Part shown: one piece after another, positions 1 to 6,728 of the stretch
Layout: each line of letters begins with the position of its first letter
Numbering within the stretch: position 1 is the first letter of the stretch
Assembly (NCBI GenBank): GCA_021799405.1
Contig: JAJZAL010000133.1
Span: 1-14,394 of the forward strand
DNA from: Acidobacteriota bacterium
GTDB taxonomy: Bacteria; Acidobacteriota; Terriglobia; Terriglobales; Acidobacteriaceae
Direction of reading: 5' to 3'
DNA length: 14,394 bases
Position numbers and translations under genes: made by a program
Notes under the pieces: model-generated
The model's database searches: none
Told to the model about the DNA's origin: nothing
What the model saw: the letters and a program-made list of their open reading frames with translations, nothing else

Positions 1-618
1 ATCAAAGGCTTGCATGGGGGTGGTTGCGGCGGCCACCCACGCACGGAAGTGAAGGGACTTGCCGGAGCCGTTGGCGCGCTGCTCGACCCTGCGGCCATCG
101 CTCCGCGCTGCGCGGAGCCGCAGCGCCGTGGGAAGCCCATGCGGGAAGAGATGCCGCGCGTGGCCATTCCGCCGGCGGAAGCGCCCAGGCGCAGGTCTCA
201 ACCGCGCAAGCCCTGGCCGCGCATGGAGCAGGCGCTGCGAGCCACTGATCTTTTGTTGCAGACGGGCGGCTTTGCCGTGGTCGTGCTTGACATGGCGAGC
301 CTTGCGCCTGAAGTCGCATTGCGCGTGCCTCTGGCCACGTGGTTTCGCTATCGCGCCGCGGCCGAGCGCACGCAGGCAAGTGTTCTGCTGCTTACCCAAG
401 CCGCGTGTGCCAAAAGCAGCGCAGGCCTTGTGCTGCGCATGCGGCAGGCCGCAGAGATGAACGAGGAATCAACCGTTTTCACCGGCCTTTCCTGCCGCGT
501 CGAGGCCATCCGCGAGCGCTTTCAGACGATCGCGAAGGTTGTTCCTCTGCGCAAGCCTCCGGCGCGCGAGAGCGGCGCAGACTGGCAGGCGCGTAGCGCA
601 TGGGCGGGTGTGCGATGA
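1..618 (+). CDS. imuA: ImuA, RecA-like mutasome protein (5' partial)
   Basis: This is the C-terminal part of ImuA, the RecA/SulA-like accessory protein that works with ImuB and DnaE2 in damage-induced translesion synthesis. The frame is open through base 1, so the true start and the Walker A region lie upstream of the window; an in-frame TTG at base 10 is not a credible start. The recognisable core is 'MEQALRATDLLLQTGGFAVVV' onward (from about base 223), followed by 'VPLATWFRYRAAAERTQ' and a C-terminal 'FTGLSCRVEAIRERFQ' strand, all typical of the RecA fold end of acidobacterial ImuA. The roughly 50 residues before it are Pro/Arg-rich and look like a variable linker. The stop (TGA, 616-618) overlaps the start of imuB as ATGA. 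The family assignment rests on this conserved half and on operon order; the upstream part cannot be judged. Confidence 0.82.
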   Translation: MKGLHGGGCGGHPRTEVKGLAGAVGALLDPAAIAPRCAEPQRRGKPMREEMPRVAIPPAEAPRRRSQPRKPWPRMEQALRATDLLLQTGGFAVVVLDMASLAPEVALRVPLATWFRYRAAAERTQASVLLLTQAACAKSSAGLVLRMRQAAEMNEESTVFTGLSCRVEAIRERFQTIAKVVPLRKPPARESGADWQARSAWAGVR

Positions 619-2126
619 AGCCGCGCGCTCTCTATGCCTGCATCGCCGTGCGCGAGTTTCCCGCGCAGGCCATGCTGCGCCTGCGCCCGGAGTCAGGTGC
701 GGAACCATGTGTGGTCCTCGATGGCACGCCGCCGCTTGAGACTGTCTGCTCGTTGAACACGCGCGCACATCGGCTCGGCGTGACCGCAGGCATGACGCGC
801 GTTGAAGCGGAGATTTTTCCGGCAACGCTGCTGGCGCGCTCGCGCAGCGAAGAACAGAACGCGCGTTCCGCGCTGCTTGCCTGCGCGGCGCAGTTCACGC
901 CGCGCGTTGAGGAGTGCGGACGCGGCTCGACGTATCTCTGCGTGCTCGACATTGCCGGGACTGCGCAACTCTTCGGCCCACCGGCAAAACTTGCCGCGAG
1001 TCTTCTCGAACGACTGCGCTCCGTGGGCCTCGCGGCCGCTATCGCTGTCGCCGCCAGCTTCCACACCGCGCGCTGTCTTGCCCTTGCGCGCAACTCCGGC
1101 TTCTGCGTTATTGCCGCCGGGCAGGAGAGCGCCGCGCTCGCTGCGTTGCCGCTCTCTGTGCTCGATCTTACCGGGCAACAGGCTGACACCTTCGCCGCCT
1201 GGGGCATTCGCACGCTCGGTGAGCTTGCCGGCCTGCCCGAAGCCTCGCTTGTTGCGCGCATGGGGCAGGAGGCAAAGCGCCTGCGTCAGCTCGCACTCGG
1301 CGCATCGCCTCATCTGTTTGTTCCGCTCGAAGAGGATCTTGCCCTCGAAGAGAGAATTGAGCTCGATACACCGGTCGAGCTGCTCGACTCGTTGTTATTT
1401 GTTCTACGCGTGCTTCTCGAACAGTTGATTGCGCGCGCTACGAACCACCTGGCTACTCTGGCCGCAGTCACGATCGTGCTCCGGCTGGATGGTGGCGCGG
1501 AACACAGACGCGCAGTTCGCCCAGCGCTCGCCGGAAACGATCTGCAGCTCTGGATGAAACTTGTGCAACTCGATCTTGCCGCGCATCCACCGCAGGCTGC
1601 GATCCTCGGCGTCACGCTGACGGCTGAAACCGGCAGCCGCGGCAAAGTCCAGCTCGGCCTGTTTTCACCCCAATCGCCGGAGCCGGACAAGCTTGATGTC
1701 ACGCTGGCGCGGCTACGCTCGATCGTCGGCGACGACTGTGTTGGTATGCCCGTGCTCAAGGATACCCACCGCACCGGCAGCTTTGAGATTGCAGCCTTTC
1801 GCGCTACTTCCGCAGGCAGAGAAACTTCGCGCAGCAGCGAGCCGCGGCCGACGCGCGGCGCTCTGCGCATGTTGCGCCCGGCTGAACCGCTGAGCATCAC
1901 CCTGCGCGGCAGAACGCCCGAGGCCTTCGTCTTTCGCACAACGCGCTATCGTGTGGAGCGAGCCTACGGACCATGGATTGCGAGCGGCGAATGGTGGAGT
2001 CCGACGCTCTGGGCTGTGCAACAGTGGGACGTGATCGCGCGCAACGCCGCCGGAGAATTGCTCTACTGCTGCCTCGCCTTCGCGCCTATCGAGAAGGCCT
2101 GGCAGATGGCCGGCCTCTATGATTGA
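615..2126 (+). CDS. imuB: ImuB, inactive Y-family polymerase-like mutasome scaffold
   Basis: ImuB of 503 residues is the hub that links ImuA, DnaE2 and the beta clamp during translesion synthesis. I chose ATG 615 because it gives the common ATGA overlap with imuA and the family's usual opening (MKPRALYACIAVREF); ATG 600 is in frame and would add five residues. Where active Y-family polymerases carry a catalytic Asp near the N-terminus, this protein reads YACIAVREF (residues 7-15). Where they have S-x-D-E, it reads GRGSTYLCVLD (about 102-112), so it is probably not catalytic, as is usual for ImuB. A helix-hairpin-helix-like segment follows at about 193-235, then a little-finger-like domain. 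QLGLF at 346-350 (bases 1650-1664) fits the beta-clamp-binding consensus. The C-terminus (GPWIASGEWW to the terminal GLYD) is the conserved ImuB tail. The stop overlaps dnaE2 by 8 bases. Confidence 0.93.
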   Translation: MKPRALYACIAVREFPAQAMLRLRPESGAEPCVVLDGTPPLETVCSLNTRAHRLGVTAGMTRVEAEIFPATLLARSRSEEQNARSALLACAAQFTPRVEECGRGSTYLCVLDIAGTAQLFGPPAKLAASLLERLRSVGLAAAIAVAASFHTARCLALARNSGFCVIAAGQESAALAALPLSVLDLTGQQADTFAAWGIRTLGELAGLPEASLVARMGQEAKRLRQLALGASPHLFVPLEEDLALEERIELDTPVELLDSLLFVLRVLLEQLIARATNHLATLAAVTIVLRLDGGAEHRRAVRPALAGNDLQLWMKLVQLDLAAHPPQAAILGVTLTAETGSRGKVQLGLFSPQSPEPDKLDVTLARLRSIVGDDCVGMPVLKDTHRTGSFEIAAFRATSAGRETSRSSEPRPTRGALRMLRPAEPLSITLRGRTPEAFVFRTTRYRVERAYGPWIASGEWWSPTLWAVQQWDVIARNAAGELLYCCLAFAPIEKAWQMAGLYD

Positions 2127-5100
2127 CGATTACATCGAGCTTCACGCCGCGAGCGCCTTCAGCTTTCTTGAGGGAGCTTCGCAGCCTGAAGACCTCATCG
2201 AACGCGCCGCCGAGTTGCAGATGCCGGCCATTGCGTTGCTCGATCGCAACGGCGTCTACGGAGCAACGCGCTTTCACACCGCGGCTGTGCGCGCAGGCGT
2301 GGCCGCGCACGTCGGCGCGGAGATTGCAGTCACCGGCTTAGGTCCACGTCTGCTGGCCGCCGAGTGGCTTCCGATGCGGCGCATGCCTGAGCCCGCGCGC
2401 TTGCCGCTCTTGTGCACCTCGCGCATCGGCTATCAGAACCTCTGCCAACTCATCACCTCGTTCAAGCTGCGCGAGCCGAACAAGGGAGAAGGCGCGGCCA
2501 CACTGGAGGAACTTGCTCAATATGCCGAAGGCCTTGTCTGCCTTACCGGTGGCGACGAAGGCCCGCTTGCCTCAGCACTTGTTCACGGTGGAGAAGCTGC
2601 CGGCCGCAAGCTCGTTGACCGGCTTATCGCGATCTACGGGTGCGAGAACGTCTGCATCGAACTGCAGCGCCATCATGAACGCGAAGAAGAGTGGCGCAAC
2701 CACGCCGCGCTGCGCATCGCCCGGTCACTGAATCTTCCGGTGCTTGCAACCAACGGTGTGCGCTATGCCAGGGCTTACGACCGCGAGATCCTCGACGTCT
2801 TCACGTGCATTCGCCATCATGCGCAGCTCGATCGCGCAGGGCGTCTGCTGTCGCTGAACAGCCAGCGTTTTCTGCGCCCGGCGCGCGAGATGATGCGCCT
2901 CTTCGCCGACATACCTGACGCCATCGCCAACACGCGCGAACTCTCCACGCGCCTCACGTTCCGCCTCAACGACCTTGGCTACGAGTTCCCGCATTATGCC
3001 GTGCCCCCGGGCGAAACCATGGACAGCTACCTCGCCCAGCTTGTGGCAAAAGGTGTGGTGAATCGTTACGGACCGAAGAGCGATGCGGACCTGATGCGCC
3101 GCGCACGGGCCCAGGTCGAGCATGAGCTCAAGTTGATCGCGAAGCTGGGCTTTGCCGGTTACTTCCTCATCGTCTGGGACATCGTGCAGTTCGCCAAGCG
3201 CAATGCCATCCTCATTCAGGGCCGTGGCAGCGCAGCCAACTCCGCCGTCTGCTATGCGCTTGAGATCACTGCTGTCGATCCCGTTGGCATGGAATTGCTC
3301 TTTGAGCGCTTCTTGAGCGAGAACCGCGGCGAATGGCCTGACATCGACCTCGATCTGCCTTCCGATCAAATGCGCGAGCAGGCGATTCAATACATTTATC
3401 AGCGCTATGGTGAACTCGGCGCGGCAATGACGGCCAACGTCATTACTTATCGCAGCCGCTCGGCAGCGCGCGAAGCAGGCAAGGCGATGGGGTTCGATGA
3501 AGAGACGCTCGGCCGTCTGTCCGGCCTCGTCGGGCGCTGGGAGTGGCGCGGTGCCGCCGACACCATGGCCAATTCATTCCGCCAGGCGGGGTTTGACATC
3601 CAACATCCGCGTATCGCGAAATACCTGGAACTCTCCATGCGCCTGCAGGGACTGCCGCGCCATCTTGGCCAGCACTCCGGCGGCATGGTCATTTGCAAAG
3701 GTCTGCTTAACCGCGTTGTACCGCTCGAGCGTGCATCGATGCCCGGCCGCACCGTCATTCAGTGGGACAAGGAAGACTGCGCAGACATGGGAATCATCAA
3801 GGTCGATCTGCTTGGGCTGGGCATGATGGCTGTGCTCAAGGACTCCATCGAGCTTATCCCGCGCCACTATGGCGAGCGCATCGACCTTGCCCACCTGCCC
3901 GAGGATGCGGAGGTCTATCGCACACTGCAACGCGCCGACACGATCGGCATGTTCCAGGTGGAGAGCCGCGCACAGATGGCCGCGCTGCCGCAGAATCATC
4001 CTGAGCACTTCTACGATGTCGTCGTACAGGTCGCCATCATCCGGCCCGGCCCAATCGTCGGCAAAATGATGCATCCTTACATGCGGCGCCGCCAGGGATT
4101 GGAGCCGGTGACGTATCCTCATCCCTTGCTCGAGTCCGTGCTCCGGCGTACGCTCGGCGTGCCGCTCTTTCAGGAGCAGCTCCTGCGCATGGCGATGACC
4201 GTCGCCAACTTCTCCGGCGCGGAGGCTGAGGAGTTGCGCCGCACGGTTGGCATGCGCCGTTCCTGGGAACGCATGAAGAATCTAGAAGGCCGCCTGCGCA
4301 CAGGCATGACGGCAAACGGCATCGACGAGGAGACGCAGCAGCGCATTGTCGACAACATCAGCTCGTTTGCGCTGTATGGGTTTCCCGAGTCGCACGCCGC
4401 GAGTTTTGCGCTCATCGCCTATGCCTCGGCCTATCTCAAGGTGAAATATCTCGCTGCCTTCACCTGCGCTCTGCTGAACAATCAGCCGATGGGCTTCTAT
4501 GCGCCGGCGGTGCTGGTTACAGATGCGCGCCGGCACGGATTGCGCGTGAAGCCCATCGACGTGCAGATCTCCGAATGGCCTTGCATCCTCGAACACGAGC
4601 CGGATGGATCACTGTCGCTACGGCTGGGCATGGGCTACGCACGTGGCCTGCGCCGCCAGGTTGCGGAAGCGCTTGTCACCGCGCGCGCGCAGGAAGGCGC
4701 CTTTACTTCTGCGGAAGACCTTGCTCTGCGCGTACCGTTGCTGAATCGCAAGGAACTCGCGCTGCTGGCGCGCATTGGCGCACTCAACAGCGTTAGCGGC
4801 ATCGAGCACCGCCGCGATGCGCTCTGGCAGGTGGAGCGCGCCGGGAAACTCGAAGGCCCGTTATTGCGCCAACAAAGCGAGTGGCTGTGCGATCAAACCG
4901 AGATACAGCCGCTCCAATCCATGACAGATACTGAACGCCTCGTCGCCGATTACAGCGGAACCGGCCTCACCGTAGGCCGCCATCCCATGCAGTTCCGCCG
5001 CGAGGCTTTGCGCGCGCACGGCATCCTTGCCGCGGCCGAGCTGCAACAGAAGCCCAGCGGAGCATGGGTGCGCTCTGCGGGCTGCGTCATCGCGCGCCAG

Positions 5101-5337
5101 CGGCCTGGCACGGCGAAGGGCTTTCTCTTTATCTCGATGGAAGACGAGACAGGCATCACGAACGTGATCGTGTCACCGGGCCTTTTCGAACAGGAGCGCC
5201 TCGTAGTCACACGCGCACGCTTTTTGCTTGTTGAAGGGCCTCTTCAGAATCAGCATGGCGTCATTCATATTCGCGCCAGGCGGCTACAGCCTCTCTCCGA
5301 TGAAGCTATCGATGTCCGCTCGCATGACTTTCACTAA
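2119..5337 (+). CDS. dnaE2: Error-prone DNA polymerase III alpha subunit DnaE2 (ImuC)
   Basis: This 1072-residue protein, a normal length for the family, is the catalytic polymerase of the ImuA-ImuB-DnaE2 mutasome, which copies damaged templates with low fidelity. Domain order: PHP domain (about 5-230); palm with PDIDLD at 407-412, so D408 and D410 match the first two catalytic aspartates of C-family polymerases; the third in IKVDLLGLG (D563); helix-hairpin-helix segment around FALYGFPESHA (about 750-761) followed by the DnaE2-typical NNQPMGFYAP; and a C-terminal OB fold (about 983-1060, GFLFISMEDETG). The PHP domain is degraded at metal-ligand positions: ELHAAS at 7-12 in place of H-x-H, and TNGVRYA at 211-217 where His is usual, which argues against exonuclease proofreading. 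The start ATG overlaps the imuB stop by 8 bases and has no strong Shine-Dalgarno, so coupling to imuB is likely. SOS control could not be checked because the operon promoter is outside the window. Confidence 0.96.
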   Translation: MIDDYIELHAASAFSFLEGASQPEDLIERAAELQMPAIALLDRNGVYGATRFHTAAVRAGVAAHVGAEIAVTGLGPRLLAAEWLPMRRMPEPARLPLLCTSRIGYQNLCQLITSFKLREPNKGEGAATLEELAQYAEGLVCLTGGDEGPLASALVHGGEAAGRKLVDRLIAIYGCENVCIELQRHHEREEEWRNHAALRIARSLNLPVLATNGVRYARAYDREILDVFTCIRHHAQLDRAGRLLSLNSQRFLRPAREMMRLFADIPDAIANTRELSTRLTFRLNDLGYEFPHYAVPPGETMDSYLAQLVAKGVVNRYGPKSDADLMRRARAQVEHELKLIAKLGFAGYFLIVWDIVQFAKRNAILIQGRGSAANSAVCYALEITAVDPVGMELLFERFLSENRGEWPDIDLDLPSDQMREQAIQYIYQRYGELGAAMTANVITYRSRSAAREAGKAMGFDEETLGRLSGLVGRWEWRGAADTMANSFRQAGFDIQHPRIAKYLELSMRLQGLPRHLGQHSGGMVICKGLLNRVVPLERASMPGRTVIQWDKEDCADMGIIKVDLLGLGMMAVLKDSIELIPRHYGERIDLAHLPEDAEVYRTLQRADTIGMFQVESRAQMAALPQNHPEHFYDVVVQVAIIRPGPIVGKMMHPYMRRRQGLEPVTYPHPLLESVLRRTLGVPLFQEQLLRMAMTVANFSGAEAEELRRTVGMRRSWERMKNLEGRLRTGMTANGIDEETQQRIVDNISSFALYGFPESHAASFALIAYASAYLKVKYLAAFTCALLNNQPMGFYAPAVLVTDARRHGLRVKPIDVQISEWPCILEHEPDGSLSLRLGMGYARGLRRQVAEALVTARAQEGAFTSAEDLALRVPLLNRKELALLARIGALNSVSGIEHRRDALWQVERAGKLEGPLLRQQSEWLCDQTEIQPLQSMTDTERLVADYSGTGLTVGRHPMQFRREALRAHGILAAAELQQKPSGAWVRSAGCVIARQRPGTAKGFLFISMEDETGITNVIVSPGLFEQERLVVTRARFLLVEGPLQNQHGVIHIRARRLQPLSDEAIDVRSHDFH

Positions 5338-5377
5338 TGAAGAATAACTCTGCAAGAGCTATATCCCGGCGCAGTCC

Positions 5378-5400
5378 CATGGTAATCGAACTTAACCATG
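5378..5400 (+). terminator. Weak hairpin downstream of dnaE2
   Basis: CATGGT and ACCATG form a perfect 6-base stem with an 11-base loop, 41 bases after the dnaE2 stop. There is no T-run after it, so it is not a standard intrinsic terminator. It could stabilise the 3' end of the mutasome mRNA or be a protein-binding palindrome. Confidence 0.22.
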
Positions 5401-5717
5401 AATCTCCTGATTGGAAAAAAGTACTGAACTATTCACCATAACTTTTCCGATCTGCTCTTTCGTCCAAGCTTAACTAAAATTGCCTGCTTCAAGAATGCTA
5501 TCTGACAGATTACGATTCTTTTGCGCCTGCAGCTTTTGCAAAGCCTGCCGCGAGTTTAAAACTTATACGGAGTTTACTGATACTAAGGTAGTAACTGACA
5601 GTGAGTGCTCGATGAAAGTCTCAGAACTGAGTACCCCGTCCATCTTTCCGCGCGGAATGTGTTCCTTTGCGCATCAGGTTCAGCAGACAGATCATGCGAG
5701 TCCGGCTGGCTGCCACC

Positions 5718-5746
5718 CTGCAAGAACTTCAACCGTACAATATAAT
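5718..5746 (+). promoter_or_regulatory. Candidate sigma-70-type promoter for the lipoprotein-kinase operon
   Basis: A perfect TATAAT lies at 5741-5746, with CTGCAA (3 of 6 matches to TTGACA) 17 bases upstream at 5718-5723. Transcription would begin about at the ATG at 5754, only 7 bases beyond the -10 box. No Shine-Dalgarno lies before that ATG, which is consistent with a leaderless or nearly leaderless message. The weak -35 keeps confidence moderate. Confidence 0.42.
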
Positions 5747-5753
5747 CGTCGCT

Positions 5754-6728
5754 ATGAAAATAGGCCGCGAGAGTGGAATAGCGTGTTTGCTCGTCCTTTT
5801 GTGTTGCCTGGGCTGCCGCACCAACACCTCGCGCTCGACGATCGCCGTGATTCCCCGCGATAGTGCCGAAGAGATTTGGGTATCGGAGCATGGCGGGGCA
5901 GTGGATGCTGCTTTCCGGCATCACTTGAAAATTTATTGGAACGGCCCCACCCGCGACGATGAGGTAGAGCAACAGATCGCTCTGTGCGAGAAAGTCATTG
6001 CCGGGCGGTATTATGGACTGATCCTCAGCCCCAACAACTCCTTCGCTCTTAATACGACAATTGAGCGCGCGGTTGAGAGCGGAATTCCTGTTGTCATTGT
6101 AGGCGCGCCGATCCCTATCTCTGCCCGCCGCGGCCTGACGTTTGTGTTGAACGATGCGGAAGAAATGGGGACACTGGCAGCAGAGCGCGCCCGCACAATA
6201 CTGGGCGGGAAGGGAAGAATCATCATTCTTGGCGCAGACGCTTTGTCCCCCGGCAGCGTCGAACGATCGAACGCCTTTGAGAAGGCTTTGCAGCGCGAGG
6301 CGCCTGGAATCACCATTGAAGAAAAGCTTGCTGGATCGTTGAGCTTCGGCGAAGCTGAACTTGCGTCGGAGCAAGATATCCACGCCTTTTCCGGAAGAAC
6401 GGTGATCTTTGCGCTCGGCCCCAATGAAACAGAGGGAGCCGCCGCCGCTGTGCGCAACACCGGAACATCAAACAGAATCAGCATCATCGGTTGTGACCAG
6501 ACTCTAGATCTGCTCTTTCTTCTGCGTCACAGGAAGATTGACTCATTGCTTGTGGAGAATACCCGGGACATGGGTAATCTTGCAGTCAAGGAGATCATCG
6601 CGGAGAAACAAGGGAAGCTGGTTTCCCCGCGGACCCTGGTCGATCCCGTATTAGTTACGCGCGAAAACATTGACCAGGAGGCGATTCAGCGAATCCTCTC
6701 ATTGCGGTGGAGGCCTCGTAATGAATAG
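5754..6728 (+). CDS. Periplasmic sugar-binding-like lipoprotein (Peripla_BP_4 / LacI-type fold)
   Basis: The 324-residue product resembles ribose-binding-protein-like periplasmic receptors. The conserved path is visible: TIAVIPRDSAEEIW at the start of the fold, the 'WNGPTRDDEVEQQI' segment, YYGLILSPNN, GIPVVIVGAPI, NDAEEMGTLAAERA, ILGGKGRIIILG, then ISIIGCDQT in the second lobe. I chose ATG 5754 because it gives a short charged N-terminus, a hydrophobic stretch (about 8-19) and a lipobox-like LCCLGC ending at C21; upstream in-frame starts give an implausible leader. The -3 lipobox residue is Cys, which is unusual. No ABC permease or ATPase follows. The next gene is a histidine kinase overlapping by 8 bases, so this protein more likely presents a ligand to the kinase than feeds a transporter. 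The ligand, a sugar by family, is not identifiable. Pro/Arg at usual sugar-contact positions could not be checked without a structure. Confidence 0.82.
   Translation: MKIGRESGIACLLVLLCCLGCRTNTSRSTIAVIPRDSAEEIWVSEHGGAVDAAFRHHLKIYWNGPTRDDEVEQQIALCEKVIAGRYYGLILSPNNSFALNTTIERAVESGIPVVIVGAPIPISARRGLTFVLNDAEEMGTLAAERARTILGGKGRIIILGADALSPGSVERSNAFEKALQREAPGITIEEKLAGSLSFGEAELASEQDIHAFSGRTVIFALGPNETEGAAAAVRNTGTSNRISIIGCDQTLDLLFLLRHRKIDSLLVENTRDMGNLAVKEIIAEKQGKLVSPRTLVDPVLVTRENIDQEAIQRILSLRWRPRNE
6709..6713 (+). promoter_or_regulatory. Ribosome binding site for the histidine kinase
   Basis: GGAGG ends 7 bases before ATG 6721, inside the 3' end of the lipoprotein gene. It fixes the kinase start at 6721 rather than the in-frame upstream codon at 6670, and indicates independent or coupled initiation across the 8-base overlap. 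Confidence 0.75.

Larger units (their letters stand above)
5338..5753. other. Intergenic region between the mutasome and the sensor module
   Basis: These 416 bases are visibly richer in A+T than the genes on either side. I see no credible gene: open frames here lack Shine-Dalgarno sites and family-like sequence. The region holds short perfect inverted repeats: CATGGT/ACCATG (5378-5400, 11-base loop), GCTTT-tgc-AAAGC (5532-5544), TACTA-agg-TAGTA (5581-5593) and CTCAG-aa-CTGAG (5620-5631). A TATAAT box lies directly before the lipoprotein gene. It most likely contains the end of the mutasome transcript and the promoter and operators of the next operon. Confidence 0.6.

Noticed and set aside
1..250. 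Frameshift in imuA near the window start
   Set aside because: Other frames either stop early (TGA near base 50) or give no ImuA-like sequence, and the 'APRCAEPQRR' segment in the used frame seems familiar from acidobacterial ImuA; a divergent linker is the simpler reading.
5667..5753. Upstream TTG or ATG starts for the lipoprotein
   Set aside because: They add an extension that would bury the hydrophobic leader and lipobox, and no Shine-Dalgarno supports them.
5480..5863. Open frame of 127 codons on the + strand across the promoter region
   Set aside because: It overlaps the lipoprotein start in another frame and its translation is Cys/Arg/Pro-rich with no family resemblance.
5583..6383. 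Open frame of 266 codons on the - strand
   Set aside because: It is opposite the lipoprotein gene, whose + strand translation matches a known fold throughout.
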